From positions 151,179,402 through 151,243,401 of the forward strand of contig CM076854.1 in assembly GCA_039519185.1 (NCBI GenBank): a DNA stretch of 64,000 nucleotides, read 5' to 3'. The notes below the pieces were generated by a model. That model was not told where the DNA came from and searched no databases. It saw nothing but the letters and a program-made list of their open reading frames with translations. This document shows positions 1-10,209 of this stretch, piece after piece; positions within the stretch are counted from its first letter, which is position 1, and the number at the start of each line of letters is the position of its first letter. The DNA comes from Astragalus membranaceus (taxonomy: Eukaryota; Streptophyta; Magnoliopsida; Fabales; Fabaceae). Made by a program: the position numbers and the translations under genes.

Positions 1-292
1 TTAGTTTGTTAGTTAAGTGGCGATGGAGGTTGTTAGGGTAGTGGGAACCAAGTGCTAAGTGTTATCTGTGAGATATGGATCACGTATATTTCATTTGTCT
101 TATTTTGAGAAGCCTCGTGTTCCTGCCCCAGGGTCAATTTGGTGGAAGGGTCTCTTTTGGGTCGGAGCTTTCGATGGATTGGGCGGGGAATGGTTTTTCA
201 GTAGGGTGAGGATGGCAATTGGAGATGGGAGGGATGGTGAGTTCCCATTGCGAGTGAAGCTCCCTAGATTATTATCGAAGTGGTCTACATAA
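1..292 (+). pseudogene. LINE (non-LTR retrotransposon) reverse-transcriptase remnant
   Basis: A degraded piece of the segment that lies between the reverse transcriptase and the zf-RVT domain in plant LINEs. The part from 59 reads WWKGLFWVGAFDGLGGEWF, then IGDGRDGEFPLRVKLPRL, the usual spacing of W-W-L, an IGDGR-like turn and PLR-PRL in this family. Upstream, 1-58 matches the W-R-W-R-L-L stretch normally preceding it, but contains stops and needs a frame change to join at about 50-58. The domain identity is from family knowledge; that it is dead is seen directly. It is cut by the window edge on the left, and the coding match ends near 285, where a MITE-like segment begins. It is not a host gene. 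Confidence 0.55.
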
Positions 293-347
293 ATTATAGC
301 AAATTATAGAGAGAATATTGAAGAGAGTGTGCTAAAGAGAGGGTTGC
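281..347 (+). repeat. Stray copy of the inverted-repeat arm of the element at 904-1407
   Basis: This stretch (TCTACATAAATTATAG, then AGAGAATATTGAAGAGAGTG) repeats the right arm of the inverted-repeat element at about 1330-1382 almost base for base. It lies immediately after the LINE remnant. It is probably a truncated second copy of the same small transposon. No matching left arm is present nearby. Confidence 0.5.
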
Positions 348-903
348 TTGGGAGGAATCCATCTTCACTGAACTTTTACTGATTCTGCCAACTTTTTCCT
401 TTCTTGGTGATAGGGATCGGTGGATTTGGACCTCTCATTCCAGTGGCTTTAACAACTTAGTATCAGTTCGGTTCCTAATAGAACCAAATATCAGAGACCA
501 AGCTAATACTCCCTCCGGTCTTATTTTATAAAATATGGACTAGATAGATGTAGCTTTTTGTTTATATAAATGACCATTAATAGTACTTAGTTGTAAAAGT
601 CAGATTTAATTGATATTGAGTTGTAAAAGTTACAAACTAAACATGACATCAAGAATTGTGCTCGACTATCTATATATGATTTGTTTACGTTTCAAAAAAA
701 GGATTTTAAGAACTAAACTGAATAATGTTTAAAAATATCAGAATCAATTAAGAATTTTGTTAATGTCAGAGACTAACCTAAATTCTTCTTATACTAAATC
801 GGCTATATATTAACTCAAATATTAAACCTTCGTTTGTTTTTGTAGTAAATGAAGAGCTTGGTCGATTCTTGTAATTTACGAGGTTTTACTTTGACGTATA
901 GTC
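348..903. other. AT-rich intergenic DNA with a truncated Stowaway-like MITE end
   Basis: No gene is supported here. At about 503-530 the word TACTCCCTCCGGTCTTATT is the terminus expected of plant Stowaway/Tourist-type MITEs (a CTCCCTCCG end with a TA target). The opposite end (GGAGGGAGTA) is not found downstream, so the copy looks truncated. The rest is AT-rich sequence with no readable frame. Confidence 0.35.
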
Positions 904-1407
904 TTTTAATATAAAAAGTACTAGCAGCACATTCTTTTCAATATTCTCTCAATAATTGACTAAAATTTATATGTAGATCACACTACTTCAATTATAAGTC
1001 CTATTAAATTAGTAGGACCATATTAATTTCATGAGGTACTTAAGCAACAGTCTACCGTTTGTTTGGAAACATTTAGATAGAGAGATAGTAACATTCCTGC
1101 TGATATCTTAGCTAGAGAAAGTCTCATTATGAGTACATATTGTAATATTTTTGATGTGGTTCCTCTTTCCATTAGGAATCGGCAAAGACTTATGATACTA
1201 AGGAATTTCTTAGTAACAATTATTAAATTTTTCAGTAACCATTATACAACACTCCAATGGTTAGTAAATACTACCTCATGAAATTAATATGGGTCCTACT
1301 AATTTAATGGGACTTATAATTGAAGTAGTGTGATCTACATAAATTTTAGTCAATTATAGAGAGAATATTGAAGAGAGTGTGCTGCTAGTCCTTTTTATAT
1401 TAAAATA
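904..1407. mobile_element. MITE-like element with long (about 135 bp) terminal inverted repeats
   Basis: The left arm 904-1038 and right arm 1270-1407 are near-perfect reverse complements. Both hold the marker words CTAGCAGCAC/GTGCTGCTAG, TAGATCACACTACTTCAATT, and AGTAGGACCATATTAATTTC. The loop of about 230 bp has no open frame. A shorter palindrome (CTAACCATTATACAAC, then TAATGGTTAG) lies at 1235-1270 and again at 1411-1450, just outside the right arm. Long arms with a short non-coding middle fit a foldback/MITE-type DNA element. I could not fix a target-site duplication, so the exact ends and superfamily are open. Confidence 0.6.
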
Positions 1408-1460
1408 TGCTACTAACCATTATACAACAATCTAATGGTTAGTATATACTAACCACAATT

Positions 1461-2790
1461 TAGTGTTTGTGTGGTAACCATATTTTTTTCATTGATGGGG
1501 AAATGACCATTATGTCATTTAGTAATAATTACTCAGAAATTCCTTAATACTCTAAGTCAGACTAAATCCACTTGTTGTACACTTGTGGCTTTATTTAGCC
1601 TAATGATCAATAGTTGTTCTTGTGGGGTGTAAAGGCCCCTATTTTCCACACACACAAAATGATCATTGTCGTATTACTATTTCAGACCCGTTGTTTTTGT
1701 TGAGAGGAATATTCCTCCGGTGCATGTTGAATATTCAAATAAGACTATAATAGATTCTCATTTCTCAAGAATATAATCTTTCATCTTCAATTTTTGCTTT
1801 TTCTTTTTACTTCAATTTCAACTATGACGATGAAAGTTATTATTTTTTTCTGTTTTTGGTAAAATGAAAGTTCCCTTGTTAATCAATCAACTATAAAGCT
1901 AAAGCTAAATCGTTTCAATCTAGTTTCCTATCACCTGCCGCAAAGTCTGGAAAGCACACCACGTCTTCTTTTTTTTATCCGACCTTGCTGGCTACTACAT
2001 AGTGTTCCAATACTTTCAACGAAAAACTAATATTCGTTTGTATTTAAGATCAAATTCCGCACTAGTCAACATCGAGTTTGTCCACTACAAAAATCAAATT
2101 CGGAGTATCGGGTCGACCCTCATGTTTCAGGGTAGATTAACTCACTTCCAAAATGGTGTGTTGGTCAGCACACCACGTCTTCTAAATTCTAATCGAATAC
2201 TTTGTTCCTTAAAACACGCTGGAAATTAAGTGTCTTGGGTCAGGTACTTTCATTGGATTTGAATACCTGCTTTACTGATAAAAAAAAGGAAAATGCATAA
2301 AAGTATAAATTCTTCAAAGTATGCAATAAATTTCCAGAAGTTTGATTCCTTAAAACATGTATAGATCAAACTTATTGAAATTTCATTCTTAAAATGGCTA
2401 TTGAGTTCAGCTCAAGTAAACTTTTGTGACTAGTAAATAAAAGTGGTTTACAAAAGTTTGGTTCTTATTTAGATTGACATATAACTTTAATTTTAGAATG
2501 AAAAAACCTTCTTTTCCTTAAACTATTATCAGAAAGGAAAACAAATACTGACAAGACTTTAATATTTTGTGAACTTTCACTTCTCTATAAATTCTTGTAG
2601 TTACATTTAGTGGCTTTGGTAGAGGACAATTCAAGGACGGATTTAAATGCAAGAGAGCAATTGGGAATGGGTGGTAGAAATTCTTGTACTTACATTTAGT
2701 GGCTTTGGTGGTGGGCTTATCATGAATTAAAATATAATGAATTATATATATATATATGGTGTTGCTAATTTACACCCACTTAAAAATATA
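1461..2790. other. Intergenic, no gene seen; small direct repeats
   Basis: AT-rich with no convincing coding sequence; the short open frame at 2002-2229 has no recognisable domain. Two direct repeats are visible: AGCACACCACGTCTTCT at about 1953-1969 and 2167-2183, and AATTCTTGTA plus TTACATTTAGTGGCTTTGGT at about 2589-2619 and 2679-2709, spaced by 90 bases. A short TA run sits at about 2744-2758. Confidence 0.4.
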
Positions 2791-2840
2791 ATGCTTATTC
2801 TTGGCTGATTAAATTTGCTGGACCTCCGCCCCCTATTCCC

Positions 2841-3852
2841 CTAGATGATGCCAGCAACTGGAGATGGATCTGGAAGCTCAGTCTGCCTGAGAACATCAAC
2901 ACTTCATCTGGCTTATCATGCATGGTAGTTTGCCCACTAATGCTTTCTGGTATTCTAGACATATCACTCTTGATCAATCTTGCCAAAGTTGTGGTAACAG
3001 CAGCAAGAGTATCCTACATACTCTTAGGGACTGCCCTAAAGTTTATTATATTTGGCAAATATTTGGCTTCTTGCACATGGCAGACTTTAACATAATTGAT
3101 GCTAAATCCTGGTTTAGGACTCACGCCACTAGTCCCTTAGGTTCTCTCTTTGCTATCATATGTTGGATGCTTTGGCGAGCTAGAAATGAAGAGGTTTTTG
3201 AGGACACAAATTGGGAGAACTGGAAAATTATCAATCGAATCCGCGCACTCTTGGATTCTGTTGTCAAGCTGTTTGGTTCGGTGAAAACGCCAAGAGACCC
3301 TAGACGTGTTTCGTGGTCTCCTCCACATGAACCGTATATTAAGTTGAATGTAGATGGAAGTTCTTTTGGCAATCCGGGAAGATCTGGTTTTGGAGGTATC
3401 TTCAGGGATCACTTGGGCAAATGGCTTCTTGGTTTCTCCGGTAGTTGTGGCATCACTACTAACATTAATGCCGAATTGCAAGCAATTGCTCATGGTCTTA
3501 ACATTGCTCATCAACATGGCTTTAGTAGGATTATTTGTGAGTCAGATTCGAAAATTGCCTTGGATTTTATTACAGAGGGGGTCCCCAATACTCAACCCCA
3601 TGCCCCCCTAGTTGAATACATTCGAGCTCAGAAAGAGTTGGACTGGCAGGTCTTGTTCACTCACTCTCTTCGAGAAGGAAATCAATGTGCGGATTGGCTA
3701 GCTAAGCAAGGCTCTATGATGGAGTTTGGTGTTCGCACCTGGATTCAATGTCCGGCTGCTATTTCTTCTATTCTTTTAGCTGATGCTATTGGCATAGAAC
3801 ATATTCGTTTGTAGTTCTTGTCTTTCCATTCATTTGTATCAAAAAAAAAAAG
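2841..3852 (+). pseudogene. 5'-truncated LINE 3' end: zf-RVT plus RNase H domain and poly(A) tail
   Basis: The C-terminal part of a plant LINE polyprotein. A zf-RVT domain comes first (WRWIWKLSLPENINT, then after a one-base frame break near 2898 the MHGSLPTN segment, CQSCG and H-T-L-R-D-C-P zinc ligands). From about 3343 an RNase H fold follows (NVDGSSFGNPGRSGFGGI with the first Asp, AELQAI with the catalytic Glu, CESDS with the second Asp, and a final ADWLAKQ Asp). The stop is at 3812-3814, and an A-run at 3840-3851 marks the retroposed 3' end. The 5' two thirds of the element are missing, as is usual for LINE insertions. From 2918 the frame is open for 298 codons, so decay is mild. The RNase H residues needed for activity appear intact. 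This is a transposon relic, not a host RNase H gene. Confidence 0.75.
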
Positions 3853-4029
3853 CAAAAGGAAATATGGAATGCCATGGTGACTGCAAAGCTTCCACGTCTC
3901 CTCAAAATCCTACACGTGGAAGTCAGACATAGTATTACCCTGTTGGCCATCACCTACACCGAAAGACCAATATCTTTCTTGCTAGCTACAACATTTTTTG
4001 AATCAAAAACGAAAACACATACTACATTA
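3853..4029 (+). promoter_or_regulatory. Probable original upstream region of the reticulon-like gene, now split by the copia insertion
   Basis: Removing the copia element (and one CATTA copy) makes this stretch continuous with 9000-9059, which leads to the ATG of the reticulon-like gene. It holds ACGT-core words typical of plant bZIP/bHLH sites: TACACGTGGAAG (G-box CACGTG, about 3911-3922) and CCACGTCTC (about 3892-3900). A TATA-like TTTATATT at about 9017-9024 remains on the gene side. The promoter role is inference; only the words and the insertion are seen. Confidence 0.35.
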
Positions 4030-4163
4030 TATTGAGATATGCTTTGTAATTCAATTGCTTGTAAATATAGGTAGGCGCTAGTAATTCAGATAGGTGTAGT
4101 AAGTAAGCCTATTATGGGCCTAGTCGAAAGTGTGGGCCTGGTCGAAATCATGCGCCTGGCTTA

Positions 4164-4232
<69 letters not shown>

Positions 4233-4388
4233 GTAGTAGCATGTACAGTTACATATTCTTGTGAAGAACGATTTTATATAATACAGTTTCATAATTCAGT
4301 TTTACTGCATCATTGTCTTGCCCTACCTTTCTCTTCTCTCTAGCGCTTTCGCTCCTTTCCCTCACCCCTTCCGCCGTTTCCCCCAACA
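4030..4388 (+). repeat. copia 5' LTR
   Basis: 359 bp, against 303 bp for the 3' copy. The difference is the long (TA)n run at about 4163-4231; the 3' LTR has only a short TA run at the same place. It contains two TCGAAA-bearing words (CCTAGTCGAAAGTG, CTGGTCGAAATC) also found in the 3' copy. It ends CCCCAACA just before the primer-binding site. Confidence 0.9.
4163..4231. repeat. (TA)n microsatellite inside the copia 5' LTR
   Basis: About 69 bases of nearly pure alternating TA. The matching place in the 3' LTR (about 8825-8838) has only a few units, so the run grew after insertion. Confidence 0.95.
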
Positions 4389-4391
4389 AAC

Positions 4392-4403
4392 TGGTATCAA
4401 AGC
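4392..4403 (+). promoter_or_regulatory. copia primer-binding site (initiator tRNA-Met type)
   Basis: TGGTATCAAAGC starts three bases after the LTR end. It is one base off TGGTATCAGAGC, the complement of the 3' end of plant initiator tRNA-Met, the usual primer of this superfamily. Confidence 0.85.
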
Positions 4404-4434
4404 TTTAAAGATCCTTCAAGATCCTTCAAGACTC

Positions 4435-5979
4435 ATGGCAACGCTTGATAACTCTGGTGGAGGTATTCCGGGGAACCTCCCCATCTTTGATGGAAAGGAT
4501 TACGAACGGTGGTGCGCGCAGATGAAGGTCCTGTTTCGGTATCAAGATGTTCTTGATGTCGTGAATGATGGTGTTCCACCATTGGCAGCAAACGCCACTG
4601 AAACGGTGAGGAACAACCACCATTCGTTGAGAAAGAAAGATGGAAAATGGCTGTTCTTAATTCACCAAAGTGTTGATTCCAACATCCTAAACCCGTTCAT
4701 TGATTGCGATTCAGCAAAGGCAGCGTGCGATGTCCTCAAGAACTCGTATGGAGGAGCAGATAGACTCAAGAAGATACGCCTACAGTCGCTCAGAAAACAG
4801 TACGAGGCCTTGAAGATGAAGGATGGAGAATCAATTGGAGAATTCATTACGAGGTTAGTAGCTTTAACTAATCAAATGAAAGACAATGGTAAAACTGTGT
4901 CGGAAACAAGTAAAGTCGAAAAGGTGCTTAGATCCTTAACCTAGGAATTCAACTATGTTGTTACTGCTATTGAAGAATCCAAGAACCTAGATGAATTGAA
5001 GTTAGATGAACTTCAAGGTTCCTTAGAGGCTCATGAATTGAGAATAAGGCAGAGAAGTTCAGAGAAAGAAACTGAACAAGCCTTGTTATCATACTCCTCT
5101 AAGAAAAACTAGAAAGCAAACAACAAGAAAGAGAAGGGTAAAGAAAATGGATCAAGCAGCAAGAAGAAAGAACAATGATCTTTCGACAAGAAGAAGCAAG
5201 ATCTGTCGAAAGTGCAGTGTTATAACTGTCAGCAATTTGGGCATTATAGGAACATATGCAAGAACAAGAAGGTTCCTAGAGATAAAGATGCTAAAGCCAA
5301 ATTTGCAAGTGATGGAGACACAGATTCTGACTCTGACTCAGAAGGGTTAATGCTAATGGCAGTCGAAGATGAGATTGAAGAAGACATTCATCTCAATGAA
5401 GAAATTGCTGAAAGTAGCGAGCAAAACAGTGGGAACACTAGTGAATGTGGAAACACTTGTGATGCTCAAAATACTTGTGCAATGTGTGTGTGGCAGGGCA
5501 GTGGTAACACTGGTGATTCCTCCAACATAGCCAGCAATGATGACAAAGAATTATCCCTCATGACAGCTACTGACCCAGAATTACTGTTGTTGAAGGCAGA
5601 TACAAATTTGACTAAAGAGAAGTCTGTCGAATGGTATCTCGACACAGGATGTTCGAACCACATGTGCTGCCACAAGGAATGGTTTGTCGAATTAAAGCAG
5701 ATAAGCAAAAGAGTTAGATTTGCAGACAACAGCAGAGTCACTGCAGAAGGAATTGGTACCATAAAGTTCCTGTCGAAAGATGGTAAGTGGTGCTATATTC
5801 AAGGGGTATTTTATGTACCAATGATGAAGAGCAATCTGCTAAGTATTGGGCAGATGATTGAGAAGAAATTCTCTGTCGAGATGGATAATAACTGTCTCAG
5901 CTTGTTTGATTCAAACAAGAAGATGATCCTGAAGGTGTCGATGCAGAGTAACAGAACCTTCAAATCAAGTTGCAAGTAG
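4435..5979 (+). pseudogene. copia gag-protease, interrupted by three stops
   Basis: The ATG at 4435 follows the primer-binding site and opens a gag of the UBN2/Retrotran_gag type (FDGKDYERWCAQMKVLF near the N-terminus). The frame is broken by TAG at 4942-4944, TAG at 5110-5112 and TGA at 5176-5178, and otherwise continues. A CCHC zinc knuckle CYNCQQFGHYRNIC starts at about 5215 and binds the element's RNA. An aspartic protease with the motif WYLDTGCSNHM follows at about 5632. The frame ends at 5977-5979 because one base has been lost near 5964; from there integrase continues in the next frame. The downstream TGA could be a TGG-to-TGA change, as expected from cytosine deamination on the other strand. 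Confidence 0.85.
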
Positions 5980-8684
5980 TCGAAGAGAAATGCCTTAAAA
6001 CTACTGTCGAAGAGGAGCACTGGAAGTGGCACAGAAGATTTGGCCACCTAAACTTCAAGAGCTTGAGTCAACTACATGAAAAGAAGATGGTTCATGGGTT
6101 TCCTGCAGTAAAGGTACCTGTCGAAGTATGTGAGTGTTGCTGCAAGTCGAAGCAACCAAGAAACTCCTTCAAGTCAGAGGTGCCAAGTAGAGCAGAGAAG
6201 AAGTTGGAGGTGATATTTTCTGATGTTTGTGGTCCATTTGAGGTAGGTTCATTAGGAGGGAACAAGTACTTTGTCACCCTCATTGACGAATACACTAGAA
6301 TGACATGGGTGTACTTGATTAAAAGGAAGAGTGAAGTACTGGGAGTGTTCAGAAACTTCAAGGTAATGATTGAGAAGCAAAGTGAATGTGCAATCAAAAC
6401 CCTTAGAACTGATGGAGGTGGTGAGTACAACTCACATGAATTTGAAAAATTCTGTGAAAATGAAGGAATTGTACATGAAGTCACTTCACCTTACACACCT
6501 CAGCATAATGGAATTGCTGAGAGAAAAAACAGAACTATCCTCGACATGGTGAGAAGCATGATGAAAGAAAAGAAGCTTCCTCACAGTCTATGGGGAGAAC
6601 TTGTAGCCACAGCAGTGTATATTCTGAATAAGTGCCCTACAAAGAGATTGATTGGGAGGGCACCTGAAGAAGCTTGGCTAGGAAGAAAGCCAAGTGTCAA
6701 GCATCTCAGAATAATTGGCTCATTATGTTACAGACATGTCCCTCAGCAACAAAGAAGCAAGCTAGATGATAGAGCACAACAAATGATCCTTGTTGGCTAC
6801 CATTCGACAGGAGCATACAAACTGTATGATCTTGTGTCGAAGAAAATGGTGAAAAGCAGGTATGTCATAGTAGATAAGTCGAAGCATTGGAACTGGGAAG
6901 AAGGCTATGAAAAACCTACAGTGATGGACTTCGACAAAGTTCAGGATCTAGATGATCAGAATGAAGCCACTGAAACCGAAGAACCTGAAGAACCCATTGC
7001 TGTCGAACCTATCAGAAGGTCACAGAGGGAAAGGCAGAGATCAGTAAGGCTAGAAGGATTCGACACGTTCCCAGATTCTGCTATTACAGCAGAGGGAGAC
7101 CTGACACACTTCGCACTGATGGCTGAAGCAGAACCAGTGAACCTGGAGCAAGCCTTGAATCACAAACAGTGGAAGGAAGCCATGATTGACGAGTTGAAGT
7201 CAATAGAGAAAAATGGTACTTGGAAGCTAGTCGAACTTCCAAAGCAGAAAAAGGCAATAGGTGTGAAATGGGTCTACAAGACCAAAGTCAAACCTAATGG
7301 AGAAGTGGCCAAGTATAAGGCCAGGTTAGTAGCCAAAGGTTTCCTGCAGAAACCTGGTTTGGATTTCAATGAAGTCTTTGCCCCTGTAGCCAGAATCGAA
7401 ACAATAAGATTGGTAGTGGCATTGGCAAGTCACAGAGGCTGACCCCTACATCAACTTGATGTAAAGTCAGCATTTCTCAATGGACCTCTGGAGGAGGAAG
7501 TCTATGTCTGCCAATCACCTGGTTTTGAGTCGAAGGGACAAGAAGACAAGGTATTCAAGCTTGAGAAGGCCCTATATGGACTCAAGCAAGCACCAAGGGC
7601 ATGGAACAAGAGAATTGATTGTTTTCTCTTAGCTCAGAATTTCATTAGATGCACCAATGAACATGGTGTATATGTTAAAAAGAATGGAACTTCGACTCAA
7701 TTGCTACTGTGCCTGTATGTAGATGATCTACTAGTAACTGGCAGTAATGAGGTCGGAGTCGAAGCCTTTAAGAAAGTGATGATGTCTGAGTTCGAAATGA
7801 GTGATCTAGGACATTTATCATATTTCTTAGGAATGGAATTTATAGAGTCAAAGAAGGGAATATTTCTGCATCAGTCGAAGTATGCAGCTGATATCCTGAA
7901 GAGATTCGACATGATCAACTGTAAGGAGGTTTCGACACCAACTGACACAAGCAACAAGCTGTCGAAAGATGATGAAGGGATTGAAGTAGATGCCACCCTC
8001 TACAAACAGATTGTGGGATCCCCGAGGTACCTGTGCAACACTCGACCTGACATTATGTTTAGTGTCGGAATGATCAGCAGATTCATGGAGAAGCCGAAAA
8101 GCTTCCATCTAGTAGCTGCAGAAAGAGTGATAAGGTATATAAAGGGAACACAAAGTTATGGTATTCTCTTCCCTAGCAAGTCTGAGTCGAAGAATAGCGC
8201 TGAAGTGTTTGGTTACACAGACTGCGACTGGAGTGGAGACAAGAGTGATCGAAAGAGCACAAGTGGGTATGTCTTCATGCATGGAACGACACCTATCTCT
8301 TGGTGCTCGAAGAAGCAAAGTATAGTTGCGTTATCCTCTTGTGAAGTAGAGTATGTGGCTGCTTCCTTTGCAGCATGTCAAGCATCATGGCTGAGCATGT
8401 TATTGGTCGAAACTGGGCTGCACAGGGTCGAAGCAATGAAGTTGTTGATCGACAACAAGTCTGCGATAGATCTCTCTAAGAACCCTGTCGCACATGGTAG
8501 GTCGAAGCACATAGAGACCAGATATCACTTCTTGTGTGATCAAGTCAACAATGAGAAGCTGAATCTGGAGTATTGTTGTTCAGAACTTCAAGTAGCTGAT
8601 GCAATGACCAAGCCATTGCAAAAGGGAAGGTTCGAAGAACTGAGAACTATGCTTGGAATGATGTCACTTCGAAATGTGAATTAA
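5970..8684 (+). pseudogene. copia integrase, reverse transcriptase and RNase H
   Basis: One frame holds the rest of pol. It begins with the zinc-binding pre-integrase domain (HWKWHRRFGH, then CECCC), then the integrase core with Asp in FSDVCGP, Asp in RTDGGGEY and Glu in NGIAERKNR. RT starts near 7170 (WKEAMIDELKSIEKNGTW, VARIETIR) and has the catalytic YVDD in LCLYVDDLLV at about 7714. RNase H begins near 8210 (YTDCDWSGD, CEVEYVA) and ends with the HIETRYHF and VADAMTKPL motifs typical of copia. A single TGA at 7440-7442, in a place where family members have Trp, cuts RT. The stop codon is at 8682-8684. Most CpGs are inside TCGA (see findings). Confidence 0.92.
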
Positions 8685-8691
8685 GAGGGAA
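8682..8691 (+). promoter_or_regulatory. copia polypurine tract
   Basis: TAAGAGGGAA just before the 3' LTR is the purine run that primes plus-strand DNA synthesis. It overlaps the pol stop codon. Confidence 0.75.
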
Positions 8692-8994
8692 TATTGAGTT
8701 ATGCTTTGTAATTCAATTGCTTGTAAATATAGGTAGGCGCTAGTAATACAGATAGGTGTAGTAAGTAAGCCTATTATGGGCCTAGTCGAAAGTGTGAGCC
8801 TGGTCGAAATCATGGGCCTGGCTTATCTATATATATACATAGTAGTATGTACAGTTACATATTCTTGTGAAGAACGATTTTATATAATACAGTTTCATAA
8901 TTCAGTTTTACTGCATCATTGTCTTGCCCTACCTTTCTCTTCTCTCTAGCGCTTTCGCTCATTTCCCTCACCCCTTCCGCCGTTTTCCCCAACA
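8692..8994 (+). repeat. copia 3' LTR
   Basis: 303 bp, starts TATTGAG and ends CCCCAACA, followed by the CATTA duplication. It differs from the 5' LTR at about 8 positions plus the TA-run length. Confidence 0.9.
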
Positions 8995-9059
8995 CATTAC
9001 TCTTCTACGTACATTTATATTGAACATCATCCTCAGTTCACTTAACCACAATCTTAATC

Positions 9060-9390
9060 ATGTCTACAGAAGCAACCTCGGAAACACAACGTCCGTTTAC
9101 AACCCTGTCTTATTCCTCTGGTAGTGTTACATGTGATTATGCTTTGTGTTCTTTATGTATAATATGATTTGTTCATGAAATTTGAAACTTCTTTTTGTGG
9201 CGCAGATGGCGGCAAAGACATAGTGAAGGAGTTAGTCCCATGGAGAAGAAAGAAACTAAATACAAGTATTCTTGTAGCAGCAACAGCAACATGGGTGTTA
9301 ATGGAAGTATATCAATACAATTTCCTCACTTTCATCTCATGGGTAGCTATATGCTTTGTTGCTTCAATATTCCTCTATGCCATATGTTGA
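9060..9390 (+). CDS. Reticulon-like protein, short or C-terminally truncated, two exons
   Basis: Exon 1 runs 9060-9120 (MSTEATSETQRPF...), exon 2 9206-9390; the intron begins GTAGTG and ends GGCGCAG. The joined frame stays open to TGA at 9388-9390, giving about 81 residues. Exon 2 reads DGGKDIVKELVPWRRKKL, then a long hydrophobic stretch (TSILVAATATWVLMEV, FLTFISWVAICFVASIFL), the order seen at the start of a reticulon domain: charged stretch, W-R-K-K, then a hairpin membrane segment. Reticulons bend ER tubules. Full plant reticulons have a second hairpin, absent here; downstream is a transposon end at about 9407, so the gene may be cut short, or may continue through an intron I did not find. 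The copia element sits about 65 bp upstream of the ATG. Confidence 0.5.
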
Positions 9391-9406
9391 GACTTTTGAC
9401 CAAGTG

Positions 9407-9660
9407 AGCAGGGCCGGCCCAAGGCCCATGCAACTAAAGCAAGTGCTTTGGGCCTCAAAATTTTTCTTTAAAAAAAGGGCCTCAAAATTTAGTATTACGT
9501 AATATTGGAAAGAAATTTTGCCTAATATTCAAAAAGGGATGACAATTTAGTTGGTGCGTAGAGGCCTCAGTAAATCCAACGGCCTGGGTTCGATCCCTAT
9601 CATTGATTAGTTTGTAAGAAAAAGCATGGCATTAAATACATTGAATTGGAACTTGATGTG
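9407..9660. repeat. Probable hAT-type terminus and a tRNA/SINE-like B-box
   Basis: CAGGGCCGGCCCAAGG at about 9409 resembles the CAGGGCCGGCCC ends of plant hAT elements, followed by two copies of GGGCCTCAAAATTT. No matching right end was seen. At about 9588-9598 GGTTCGATCCC fits a pol III B-box, with TTAGTTGGTGCGTAGAGG 30-40 bases upstream as a weak A-box-like word; this could be a SINE relic or a tRNA-like segment, but there is no foldable tRNA. Confidence 0.3.
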
Positions 9661-9759
9661 GAACAATAAAAAATTTCAGTGATATTTTTTGGGGTAGTTG
9701 GGGCATGAGATCTTCGTGGAGGATTTTAAGGAGAATTTTGTGAGTGTAGCTGTTATAAC

Positions 9760-9949
9760 AAACATATAGCTCTCATGCTGTAAATTAGAACATGTCGTTT
9801 GGGTACTTTTTTCCTCCTCGAGTCTTTTTTTCATTGGGTTTTGGCCCTTGGAGGTTTTAACAAGCCCCCCTTTCATTTACATGTAACGACATGGGCAAAG
9901 TATCTCTTGTGCTCCCCTTATCAATAAAATTCATTTGCTCATAAAAAAA
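9760..9949 (+). mobile_element. 3' tail of a 5'-truncated LINE
   Basis: The sequence has the typical plant LINE 3'-UTR layout: TTTTTTCCTCCTCGAG, CATTGGGTTTTGGCCC, GGTTTTAACAAGCC, then ATCAATAAAATTCATTTGC and an A-run at 9942-9949. No protein part is left. The assignment rests on resemblance to LINE 3' ends, so it is moderate. Confidence 0.4.
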
Positions 9950-10209
9950 ACACGACCCTGGCTTAAACTATACAATCTTCACCAAAATAAAGAATATTGC
10001 CACGCCAACTGATACGATAAAAGTGAATAGTAATAACACTATCCATAATTTTGACGGGCACCATAGTCGTGATAAACCATTGTGTTAAACTTGCAAGAGC
10101 TTCTCTCTTCCTATTCAATATATACATACCCTAAGAATATTGTGATATCAGACAAACACAATCAGATATTGATTCTTATTTTCATTATTAACAGTCAGGT
10201 ACTCAAAAA
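9950..10209. other. Intergenic sequence, no gene seen
   Basis: AT-rich; a TATA-like TTCAATATATACATA at about 10114-10128 is present but no gene follows before the hAT element. The 8-bp CTCAAAAA at 10202-10209 is the left target duplication of that element. Confidence 0.4.

Larger units (their letters stand above)
4030..8994 (+). mobile_element. Complete Ty1/copia LTR retrotransposon (decayed)
   Basis: Two LTRs (4030-4388 and 8692-8994) bound an internal region with a primer-binding site, gag, protease, integrase, RT, RNase H and polypurine tract in copia order. A 5-bp duplication CATTA flanks it (4025-4029 and 8995-8999). The LTRs begin TATTG and end CAACA, a one-base variant of the usual TGTTG...CAACA. 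Apart from a TA-repeat expansion in the 5' LTR I count about 8 substitutions over roughly 300 aligned bases, so the insertion is moderately young. It cannot move by itself: gag has three in-frame stops, gag/protease and integrase are split by a one-base loss, and RT has a stop. Confidence 0.93.

Noticed and set aside
2002..2229. 75-codon plus-strand frame
   Set aside because: No domain, no codon or splice support, and it lies between small repeats.
2918..3814. Host RNase H-like gene
   Set aside because: The zf-RVT domain in front, the upstream frame break and the 3' A-run show a truncated LINE.
9588..9598. Possible intact tRNA gene
   Set aside because: Only a B-box-like word; no acceptor stem, anticodon arm or CCA-adjacent pairing can be built.
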